Source: Gammaproteobacteria bacterium (GTDB taxonomy: Bacteria; Pseudomonadota; Gammaproteobacteria; Xanthomonadales; Wenzhouxiangellaceae). Taken from it: a stretch of DNA of 36,563 bases. The stretch lies in assembly GCA_003560975.1 (NCBI GenBank), contig PWJA01000278.1, positions 1 to 36,563 of the forward strand. Reading direction: 5' to 3'. The notes beneath the pieces were generated by a model. It did not search any database and was not told the origin of the DNA. It saw nothing but the letters and a program-made list of their open reading frames with translations. Of this stretch, positions 17,699 to 23,373 are shown piece after piece. Position 1 is the stretch's first letter, and each line of letters opens with the position of its first letter. A program made the position numbers and the translations under genes.

Positions 17699-19225
17699 TC
17701 AGAGGCGCTCGATCTCCGAGCGCACCAGATCGGCCCGTGCACGAACGTCCGCCAATCGATCCGGGTCCATGCGGTCGACGTTGCGGTACATCATCTTCAT
17801 GCGCGGATTGGACTCGAACCGGTCGCGATGCCGGACCAGAAAATCCCAGTACAGGGCGTTGAACGGACAGGCCGAATCGCCGGTCGTGTCGGCAACCTTG
17901 TATTCGCAGTGCTTGCAGTGGTCGCCCATGCGCTGGATGTATTTGCCGCTGGCGGCATACGGTTTCGAGGCCAGTAACCCGCCGTCGGCGTGCATGACCA
18001 TACCCAGCGTGTTGGGCAATTCCACCCAGTCGTAGGCGTCGGCGTAGACGGCCAGATACCATTCGCAGATCGCTTTCGGCACCACCCCGAGCAACAGGGC
18101 GAAGTTGCCGGTGACCATCAGCCGCTGGATGTGATGGGCGTAGGCGTTGCGCCGGGTCGCGTCGATGGCCTGGGCGAGGCAGCGCATCCGGGTCTTGCCG
18201 GTCCAGTACCAGCTCGGCAGCGGCTGCTGATTGTCGAGCTCATTGAGTTCCGCGTATTCGGGCATCTTCAGCCAGTACAGGCCGCGCACGAACTCGCGCC
18301 AGCCGATGATCTGGCGGATGAATCCTTCGACCGCGTTGAGCGGCGCCTTGCCGTCGCGCCAGGCCTGTTCGGCGGCCTCACAGACCTCCAGCGGCGACAA
18401 CAGGCCCAGGTTGAGACTGCTGGAGAGACGACTGTGAAACAGATAGTCCTCGTCGTCGGGCAAGGCATCCTGAAAGTCTCCGAACCAGGGCAAGCCGGTG
18501 CGAATGAAATGGGCCAGGCCGCGCCGCGCCTGCTCGCGGGTTACCGGAAAATCGAAGCCATCGAGCACGCCGAAAGCGCCGGGCTGCCCGTCCACCAGCT
18601 CCAGCACCTCTTCGGTGATCGGGTCCGGGGTAAAGCGCATCGGCTGAGCGGCAGGCGGCTCGCCCTTCCAGCGCTTGCGGTTGGCGGCGTCGAAATTCCA
18701 GCTGCCGCCTGCCGGCTGGTCCTGTTCCATCAACAAGCCGGTCCGGCGACGCATCTGGCGATAGAAAAACTCCATGCGCAGCTGCTTTCGCCCCGCCGCC
18801 CAGTTCTCGAACTCCTCCAGCGTGCTCAGGAAACGCTGATCCGGCAGCACCGTCACCGGAACGTTCAGGGCCTTCTCCCAGGCGCGTACCTCGGCCAGTA
18901 CCCGCCACTCGCCGGGCCAGCTGACGACCACCTCTTCAATCCGGGCCCGATCACAGGCCCGGTCGACCAGCTCGGTGAAGGTCCTTACCGGGCTGTCCGG
19001 GTCGAAGTGGTGGTAGTCCAGGCTCCAGCCGGCCGCGCGCAATTCGTCGGCAAAGTGACGCATGGCGGCGAAGATCAGGGCAATCTTCTTGGCGTGATGT
19101 GGAACGTAGCTGACTTCTTCATGCAGTTCCGCCATGACCAGACGATCGCGTTCCGGGTCCAGCGATTCCAGCACGGCATGATCCAGGTGGAGCTGGTCCC
19201 CGAATATCAGTCCGAGTCTGGCCAT
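17699..19225 (-). CDS. Iron-sulfur (6-4) photolyase / bacterial cryptochrome-photolyase
   Basis: This 508-residue flavoprotein belongs to the FeS-BCP (PhrB/CryB) class of the cryptochrome-photolyase family, whose studied members use blue light to repair (6-4) pyrimidine photoproducts. The N-terminal antenna-type domain (LGLIFGDQLHLDH) is followed by a helical FAD domain. The four cluster cysteines fall at 349, 437, 440 and 453 (MRCLAQ, CKHC, ACPF). From memory, Agrobacterium PhrB has them at 350, 438, 441 and 454, a constant offset of one. The active-site His pair (AHHIQRLMVTGNFALLLG, 364-365) is also conserved with the same offset. ATG at 19225 gives the family start. No light-response regulators are adjacent; it is divergent from ompW and convergent with the Trm112-like gene. 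Confidence 0.93.
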   Translation of the reverse strand: MARLGLIFGDQLHLDHAVLESLDPERDRLVMAELHEEVSYVPHHAKKIALIFAAMRHFADELRAAGWSLDYHHFDPDSPVRTFTELVDRACDRARIEEVVVSWPGEWRVLAEVRAWEKALNVPVTVLPDQRFLSTLEEFENWAAGRKQLRMEFFYRQMRRRTGLLMEQDQPAGGSWNFDAANRKRWKGEPPAAQPMRFTPDPITEEVLELVDGQPGAFGVLDGFDFPVTREQARRGLAHFIRTGLPWFGDFQDALPDDEDYLFHSRLSSSLNLGLLSPLEVCEAAEQAWRDGKAPLNAVEGFIRQIIGWREFVRGLYWLKMPEYAELNELDNQQPLPSWYWTGKTRMRCLAQAIDATRRNAYAHHIQRLMVTGNFALLLGVVPKAICEWYLAVYADAYDWVELPNTLGMVMHADGGLLASKPYAASGKYIQRMGDHCKHCEYKVADTTGDSACPFNALYWDFLVRHRDRFESNPRMKMMYRNVDRMDPDRLADVRARADLVRSEIERL

Positions 19226-19304
19226 GCCGTTTCCTTTCGAGTGCGGAGATTTTCAGAGGGTAGCAAGCCGGGTGCGGCAAAAACGTGCAGCCGGGGCCAG
19301 GTTT

Positions 19305-19318
19305 TTGATCGCGGTCAA
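19305..19318 (+). promoter_or_regulatory. FNR/Anr-type binding site upstream of ompW
   Basis: TTGATCGCGGTCAA matches the FNR/Anr consensus TTGAT-N4-ATCAA at nine of ten defined positions. Its centre is near 19311.5. A weak TAAGCT (-10-like) at 19340-19345 would give a start near 19352, placing the site at about -41, the class II activator position. ompW is FNR-controlled in enteric bacteria, which supports the assignment by analogy. Confidence 0.6.
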
Positions 19319-19393
19319 ATTATTCGCCGGGGACAGGCGTAAGCTGGCGCTAATACAACAACGTGTTCACACGGCCACAAGGAGAGAGCCATC

Positions 19394-20071
19394 ATGTTTC
19401 GCAAGTTAGCTATCGTCAGCGTTGTCTGCCTGTTTTCCGCCAACGTCATGGCCCAGGGTGCCGGAGACTGGATCGCTCGCGTCGGCCTGGGTCACGTCAA
19501 TCCGGATACGTCCAGCGGCAACCTTGCCGTCGCCGGCAGTGAGCTTCCCGGCTACCAGATCGACGTCGGCAGCAACACCCGCCCGATCGTCAACCTGACC
19601 TATTTCGCCACCGACCATATCGGTTTTGAAGTGCTGGCCGCCTGGCCGTTCGAGCACGACATCGACGGTGACGGCGTACTCGACGGGGCCGGCAAGCTGG
19701 GCGAAACCAAGCACCTGCCGCCAACGCTGAGCCTGCAGTATCACTTCATGCCTGGCGCTGCCTTCCGGCCGTATGCCGGCATCGGTCTGAACTACACCAC
19801 CTTCTTCAGCACGAGCACCACCGATACCCTGGACGGCGCTCTGGGCGGACCGTCGAGCATGTCGATCAAGGACTCCTGGGGCTTCGCACTGCAGGTCGGC
19901 GCGGATTTCGACATTACCGACACGCTGTTTCTGAACTTCGATCTGCGCTACATCGAAATCGAGGCAGACGCACGCATCCGCACGCAGACGGCCGCTGGAG
20001 AAGTCCGCAGCCAGATCAAGGCCGACATCGACCCGCTGGTGTTTTCGGCCGCCGTCGGCTTCCGCTTCTAA
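19394..20071 (+). CDS. ompW: OmpW family outer membrane protein
   Basis: OmpW proteins are small eight-stranded outer membrane barrels forming a narrow hydrophobic channel, often induced by oxygen limitation or stress. The 225-residue product has a clean signal peptide (MFRKLAIVSVVCLFSANVMA-Q), then GDWIARVGLGHVNPD, the family start. Alternating strands follow: PIVNLTYFATDHIGFEVLAAWPFEHDI, LPPTLSLQYHF, FRPYAGIGLNYTTFF, SWGFALQVGADFDI, LNFDLRYIEIE and a terminal Phe in VGFRF, required for barrel insertion. The ribosome binding site AAGGAGAG precedes ATG 19394. An FNR/Anr-like box lies upstream and a strong terminator 43 bases downstream, so it is a single-gene unit. Confidence 0.95.
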   Translation: MFRKLAIVSVVCLFSANVMAQGAGDWIARVGLGHVNPDTSSGNLAVAGSELPGYQIDVGSNTRPIVNLTYFATDHIGFEVLAAWPFEHDIDGDGVLDGAGKLGETKHLPPTLSLQYHFMPGAAFRPYAGIGLNYTTFFSTSTTDTLDGALGGPSSMSIKDSWGFALQVGADFDITDTLFLNFDLRYIEIEADARIRTQTAAGEVRSQIKADIDPLVFSAAVGFRF

Positions 20072-20114
20072 GCGACTGATCGAACGAAAAATTCAACAAA
20101 ACATCAAGCTCTAC

Positions 20115-20145
20115 GCCGTGCCCGCTTTGCGGGCACGGCTTTTTT
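20115..20145 (+). terminator. Intrinsic terminator of ompW
   Basis: GCCGTGCCCGC and GCGGGCACGGC form a perfect 11-pair stem with a TTT loop, followed by TTTTTT. It lies 43 bases after the ompW stop and cleanly isolates ompW from the acyltransferase gene. Confidence 0.95.
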
Positions 20146-20205
20146 CGTGCTTGACGAATCGGTTATAACTGTTGATCGTTCTCCGCATTCAGGCCTAGCC
20201 AGCTC

Positions 20206-21291
20206 ATGGGGCCAGCCACTCACTACCTGACCGTTGCAGAACCGTTCCTGATGTATCGGGGCGGCGAGCTGCCCGACGTGCGCATCGCCTGGGAGTCCTG
20301 GGGCGAACTCAACCCGCGCGCCGACAACGCGGTGCTGTTGTTTACCGGGCTTTCGCCAGACGCCCACGCCGCCTCGTCCAGCGCCGATCCGGAACCGGGC
20401 TGGTGGGAGGGCATGATCGGTCCCGGGAAACCGATCGATACCGATCGCTTTTTCGTGCTCTGCGTCAACTCCCTGGGCTCGTGCAAGGGATCGACCGGTC
20501 CGTCCAGCATCAACCCGGCCACGGGCCGGCCCTGGCGCCTGAAATTCCCCGAACTGGCCATCGAAGACATTGCCCGCGGTGCCCGACTGGTGGTCGAGCA
20601 CCTCAACATCGGCCGCCTGCATGCCATCATCGGTCCCTCCATGGGGGGATTTACCGCGCTGGCCTGGCTGAAACAGTTTCCCGGGACAACGGCCCGCCTC
20701 GGCCTGATCTCGAGCGCCTGCTCGGCCACGCCCTTCGCCATCGCCATTCGCTCGCTGCAGCGCGAAGCCATCGTGACCGACCGCAATTTTCGCAACGGCA
20801 CCTACAGCGAAGACGAGTGGCCCGAGGTCGGCATGCGTCTGGCCCGCAAGCTGGGCATGATTTCGTATCGCTCGGCCAACGAATGGCAGCGCCGGTTCGG
20901 CCGCTCGCGCCAGGACTACTTTCCCGCCACCCTGTTCGGCATGCGCTTTGAAGTCGAGTCCTACCTGGAAACCCACGCGCGCAAGTTCGTCGGTCGGTTT
21001 GATCCCTGCAGCTACCTGTACCTGTCGCGCGCCATGGACATGTTCGACGCCTGCGACAGCGACGAGACCCTGAAAAATCTGTTCCGGCGAAGCTTTACCG
21101 GGCATGCGCTGGTGCTGGGTGTGGACAGCGACATTCTCTTTCCCCTGCACCAGCAGCGCGACCTGGCCGGCGCGCTGGAATCCAGCGGCTCCGAGGTCAG
21201 CTTCCACGCCCTGCCCTCGATCCAGGGCCACGATGCCTTTCTGGTGGATTTCGACAGCTTCGGACCACCGATCCGCGACTGGCTGGGCTGA
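20206..21291 (+). CDS. MetX-family O-acyltransferase, serine O-succinyltransferase type
   Basis: MetX-fold alpha/beta hydrolases acylate the hydroxyl of homoserine (methionine route) or, in a Xanthomonas/Stenotrophomonas branch, succinylate L-serine (cysteine route). The 361-residue product carries the catalytic triad: Ser145 in GPSMGG, Asp in GVDSDILFP and His in QGHDAFLVDF. TGLSPDAHA, DPEPGWWE, GPGKPIDTDRFFVLCVNSLG and SLQREAI resemble, as I recall them, the Xanthomonas serine O-succinyltransferase more closely than classic MetXA. The ATG at 20206 fits the family start; a TATAAC (-10-like) lies at 20164-20169. No met or cys genes adjoin; tRNA-Leu follows. The family is certain; the serine/succinyl assignment rests on remembered similarity. 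Confidence 0.82.
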   Translation: MGPATHYLTVAEPFLMYRGGELPDVRIAWESWGELNPRADNAVLLFTGLSPDAHAASSSADPEPGWWEGMIGPGKPIDTDRFFVLCVNSLGSCKGSTGPSSINPATGRPWRLKFPELAIEDIARGARLVVEHLNIGRLHAIIGPSMGGFTALAWLKQFPGTTARLGLISSACSATPFAIAIRSLQREAIVTDRNFRNGTYSEDEWPEVGMRLARKLGMISYRSANEWQRRFGRSRQDYFPATLFGMRFEVESYLETHARKFVGRFDPCSYLYLSRAMDMFDACDSDETLKNLFRRSFTGHALVLGVDSDILFPLHQQRDLAGALESSGSEVSFHALPSIQGHDAFLVDFDSFGPPIRDWLG

Positions 21292-21361
21292 GCCGGGTCC
21301 GCCTGCGACTGCGAGGTTCGCTCGAGCCGACCCGGCCGGAGTCGGAAACTCGATTCAGGGC

Positions 21362-21390
21362 TTTACAGCGACCCCGTGCGCGCGGACAAT
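21362..21390 (+). promoter_or_regulatory. Sigma70-type promoter for tRNA-Leu
   Basis: TTTACA (21362-21367, five of six to TTGACA), a 17-base spacer, and GACAAT (21385-21390, four of six to TATAAT). The predicted start is near 21397, about 11 bases before the tRNA. Confidence 0.6.
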
Positions 21391-21407
21391 ATGGGGTCCT
21401 ATCCCCT

Positions 21408-21494
21408 GCCGGGGTGGCGGAACTGGTAGACGCGCCGGACTCAAAATCCGGTTCTGGCAACAGAGTGCGGGTTCGATTCCCGCCCCCGGCACCA
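21408..21494 (+). tRNA. tRNA-Leu (anticodon CAA)
   Basis: The acceptor arms GCCGGGG and CCCCGGC pair fully, followed by A and an encoded CCA. The anticodon loop is CTCAAAA (anticodon CAA, reading UUG), flanked by CCGGA/TCCGG. The long variable arm (TTCTGGCAACAGAGT) is the class II shape of leucine tRNAs, and the T-loop GTTCGATT is standard. The DNA changes character immediately downstream, and the 3' end appears to be duplicated near 23344-23364. Confidence 0.97.
21471..21494 (+). repeat. Left copy of tRNA-3'-end direct repeat (attachment-like)
   Basis: The T-arm and 3' end of tRNA-Leu (GTTCGATTCCCGCCCCC, then GGCACCA) recur in direct orientation at 23344-23364 with one substitution and the GGC missing. 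Integrases commonly recombine at this part of tRNA genes and leave such a flanking pair. Confidence 0.45.
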
Positions 21495-21758
21495 TTAAAT
21501 ATCCTTATTTATCAATAACTTATGGAGCTTATTGGCCGGCATCTTTCATCTTCTGCGTCGGCCGAATCGGCCTCACGGACAGGTCCTGCCCGGGAATCAC
21601 ATCGCTTCAATCAACACCTAAAGGGCACGGCGCTGCAGTACAACAGACCCGATCATTCCTGAAAGCAGGATCAGCGCAAGCAATCCCGGCGGATTCAATT
21701 CGATGAGCACTACCAGCAAACCAGGCCACCATCGGCAGCCGGGCTTGTGGGTCTGGGT
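21495..21758. other. Low-G+C stretch after tRNA-Leu; possible membrane-peptide frame
   Basis: No gene with a normal start is seen. The first 40 bases are A/T-rich (ATTAAATATCCTTATTTATC). On the minus strand, the frame of the repeat-protein fragment continues past its amber stop for 46 codons to a TAG at 21618. This extension has two hydrophobic stretches (WWPGLLVVLIELNPPG and LLALILLSGMIGSVVL) and ends QRRAL. It could be a lost membrane anchor or a tiny hydrophobic peptide from a GTG or TTG start. Confidence 0.4.
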
Positions 21759-22121
21759 CTACTGAAAGCGGCTCCTAAAAATCTCGTCCGGCCGATCATC
21801 CACCCTGAACGTCACGTTCACCGTACAGTTCGCGGTTACCCTGGTGGTCGTGAACGTCAAACCACTCAGGCTACCCGCCCCACAGGTATCAAATGTGACC
21901 TGGTTGACGGGATATCCGCGCGCTGGCTGGATCTGGATAGTAGCCGGCTCGTTCTCGACCACACGCTCAGATTCTGATTCGGCAGACACTGATCCGCCCT
22001 CGCCTCCGACCTGGGCAACCACCAGGAAGGTATCCGCATACACAGCCTGCAGCGTGACAGTGCTGGCTGGCATGTAGACCGTCGTCTCGGCAGCAAGGAT
22101 ATCTTCAGACCGGCCTTGCAA
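21759..22121 (-). pseudogene. 3' fragment of a secreted repeat protein
   Basis: The minus-strand frame encodes the tail of a large extracellular protein built of short beta-rich repeats of the InlB B-repeat-like type. TVTLQAVYAD looks like the end of one repeat. VVAQVGGEGGSVS, a GYPVNQVTFDTCGAGSLSG segment and TANCTVNVTF make a complete repeat with a conserved Cys pair. The protein ends EIFRSRFQ, a short tail I associate with secreted proteins of Wenzhouxiangella-like bacteria. The frame opens only at a TTG directly after a stop, without signal peptide or ribosome binding site, so the 5' part is lost and this is probably not expressed. The junction near 22115-22121 marks a deletion or insertion boundary inside the accessory stretch. 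Confidence 0.65.
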
Positions 22122-22201
22122 CGCTCAATGAGGCCGCTGCCGGACGCGGGGTAGGTGGTTTCGGGAAGTCGGCAATTGGGGCGCGCAGGCGGGCACGGTA
22201 T

Positions 22202-22222
22202 CTGATATCGCCCCGATATCAG
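22202..22222. repeat. Perfect inverted repeat
   Basis: CTGATATCG and CGATATCAG are separated by CCC: a perfect 9-base palindrome with a three-base spacer. The symmetric form and the A/T-rich core suggest a protein-binding site (operator or recombination site) rather than a terminator, as no T-run follows. Its user is unknown. Confidence 0.55.
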
Positions 22223-22258
22223 CGGCTCGCTGTGCTGAGGGTGGGCTTGTCCAACTTG

Positions 22259-22289
22259 GGATAAGGTCGCGGCTGCGCGCGACCTATCC
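22259..22289. terminator. Hairpin downstream of hicB
   Basis: GGAT-A-AGGTCGCG and CGCGACCT-ATCC form a 12-pair stem with one bulged A and a six-base loop. It begins 15 bases beyond the hicB stop, where a terminator of the leftward hicAB transcript is expected. However, the T-rich flank (TTGTTTG) is on the plus-strand side, so its direction is ambiguous. Confidence 0.4.
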
Positions 22290-22303
22290 TTGTTTGTTCG
22301 GCA

Positions 22304-22636
22304 TCAGAGGGCAACACGTTGCGCGAGGGCCTCTTGGGCCAGCGTGTTTATGCTTTTGCCCTCCGCCTGAGCGGCTATGGCGAGCCTCTCGTGAAGTTCT
22401 GGAGGAATTCGAAGATTGAACTTCCCGGAGTAACTCCGCCGGGGTTCAATACCCTTCTCTTTGCAGACCTCAAGGAACACCGTCAAGGATTTCTTGAACT
22501 CTGTTCTGAGTTCCTTCGGGGTCTTGCCGTAGAAGTCGGCTCCGCCAGTAAGACCGAGAATCTCCCCCCGGAACATATCAATCTCCGGGTCGTACTCAAT
22601 CTTTGCGTTGTATCCGTCAACCGTCATCACGTTCAT
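22304..22636 (-). CDS. hicB: HicB family antitoxin
   Basis: HicB neutralises the HicA mRNA interferase and represses the operon. The 110-residue protein has the family's two parts: an N-terminal degenerate RNase-H-like fold (YNAKIEYDPEIDMFRGEILGL, then ADFYGKTPKELRTEFKKSL) and a C-terminal ribbon-helix-helix DNA-binding segment (KFNLRIPPELHERLAIAAQA). The RHH class of HicB binds palindromes at its own promoter. ATG 22636 overlaps the hicA stop by four bases. The order is toxin first, usual for hicAB. Its location in the tRNA-Leu-bounded accessory stretch fits a mobile addiction or defence-linked module. Confidence 0.93.
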   Translation of the reverse strand: MNVMTVDGYNAKIEYDPEIDMFRGEILGLTGGADFYGKTPKELRTEFKKSLTVFLEVCKEKGIEPRRSYSGKFNLRIPPELHERLAIAAQAEGKSINTLAQEALAQRVAL

Positions 22637-22887
22637 GGCTTCACTCCGTGTTGTTCAAGCCACCTCTTCACTGACACCACTGCACCCTTGTCTGTCTTTG
22701 GCGACGGATGCGGTCTGTGGAAGACGCGGACTTCCTGGAACAGAACGATTGCGACTCGGCTACCTTCGCGTTCGGTGACTTCCGCGCCGAGACCAATCAG
22801 TAGCGCTTCTATGTCCTTCCAAGCGATATTCGCGCTGGTCGGGCGGGCAAAGACTGCTTCGAGTGTCTTCCGATGGGCACGCTTCAT
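22633..22887 (-). CDS. hicA: HicA family mRNA interferase toxin
   Basis: HicA is a small double-stranded-RNA-binding-fold toxin that cleaves mRNA. The 84-residue protein shows the family layout: RKTLEAVFARP, a helix with DIEALLIGLGAEV, EREGSRVAIVLF, then the catalytic-His motif VFHRPHPSPKTDKGAV, and a final helix VKRWLEQHGVKP. The catalytic His and downstream residues are intact, so it should be active. ATG 22887 begins the standard N-terminus (MKRAHRKTLEAV). The 3' end overlaps hicB by four bases. The upstream DNA holds direct repeats that may be the autoregulatory site. Confidence 0.93.
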   Translation of the reverse strand: MKRAHRKTLEAVFARPTSANIAWKDIEALLIGLGAEVTEREGSRVAIVLFQEVRVFHRPHPSPKTDKGAVVSVKRWLEQHGVKP

Positions 22888-22893
22888 GTAACG

Positions 22894-22918
22894 ATGGTAC
22901 TGCAGGATGGTACCGTAC
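22894..22918 (-). promoter_or_regulatory. Repeats in the hicAB promoter region
   Basis: ATGGTAC occurs at 22894-22900 and again at 22907-22913, separated by TGCAGG, and is followed by CGTAC; the palindrome GGTACC lies within. They end 7 bases upstream of the hicA ATG. Such spacing (13 bases) fits a site for the HicB ribbon-helix-helix dimer pair, which is inference. Confidence 0.4.
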
Positions 22919-23271
22919 GCAACACGGATGGATTCTGATGTCTAACGGCAGAACTGACCGACGCGGGCGGCCAGTGATGTCCGATTCGAAAACTGGCATC
23001 GCCCGGGCCAGTGACCTTGAGGGGGAGCAGTCCATGCGGCCCAGACGCCCCATCCAGGCCAATCCAAAAAGCTTGCCTGGTGCGGGCTTTTGGGTTTACG
23101 CGAAAGCGCGCGCCCCTGCGAAGCTCTCAATTAACCAGCGCAAGGCCAAGGCTTTCCCCCTGAGCCGATATGTGGCTTTATTCTTGAGTGGACCCCAAGA
23201 GATTTTTATTTGTTAGCCTGCGAGTTGAAAGGGAATCGAACCCACAACCGGTTCCTAGCCACGGTTTTTTT

Positions 23272-23290
23272 GGGGGCACTTGAGGGGGCA
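23272..23290 (+). repeat. GGGGGCA direct repeats, 12-base period
   Basis: TTTTTTTGGGGGCACTTGA is followed by GGGGGCAT: two GGGGGCA units exactly 12 bases apart (23272-23278 and 23284-23290). Similar G-rich tandem units flank attachment sites of tRNA-targeting tyrosine integrases as I recall them. Confidence 0.4.
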
Positions 23291-23343
23291 TAAAACAGAA
23301 CGTTAAGCAGGAAATCATATATAAATCAGATTTTTACGACACC

Positions 23344-23364
23344 GTTCGATCCCCGCCCCCACCA
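23344..23364 (+). repeat. Right copy of tRNA-3'-end direct repeat (attachment-like)
   Basis: GTTCGATCCCCGCCCCC followed by ACCA reproduces the 3' end of tRNA-Leu (21471-21494) with one base change and loss of GGC. It lacks the rest of a tRNA and sits directly before the conserved nspC gene, where the right end of an integrated element would lie. Confidence 0.45.
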
Positions 23365-23373
23365 TCCTGAAAC

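Larger units (their letters stand above)
22122..22303. other. Non-coding stretch with two inverted repeats
   Basis: No gene is seen in these 182 bases between the truncated repeat protein and hicB. They hold a perfect 9-base inverted repeat (22202-22222) and a longer hairpin (22259-22289), listed separately. Confidence 0.5.
22919..23373. other. Degenerate stretch at the right end of the accessory region
   Basis: I see no intact gene. The sequence contains a run resembling a terminator in reverse (CCAAAAAGC ... GCTTTTGG near 23060-23093). A tRNA-T-arm-like piece on the minus strand (TGGGTTCGATTCC, 23232-23244) follows, then two GGGGGCA repeats, an A/T-rich segment (23300-23335) and finally a tRNA-3'-like sequence. 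Together these resemble integrase attachment sequence without the integrase gene. Confidence 0.45.

Noticed and set aside
21495-23373. CRISPR array or phage genes in the accessory stretch
   Set aside because: No regularly spaced repeats with spacers, and no recognisable phage, integrase or cas reading frame; only single inverted and direct repeats occur.
23343-23373. A complete tRNA at the right edge of the accessory stretch
   Set aside because: Only the T-loop and 3'-end-like sequence is present; no D-arm, anticodon arm or 5' acceptor strand precedes it.
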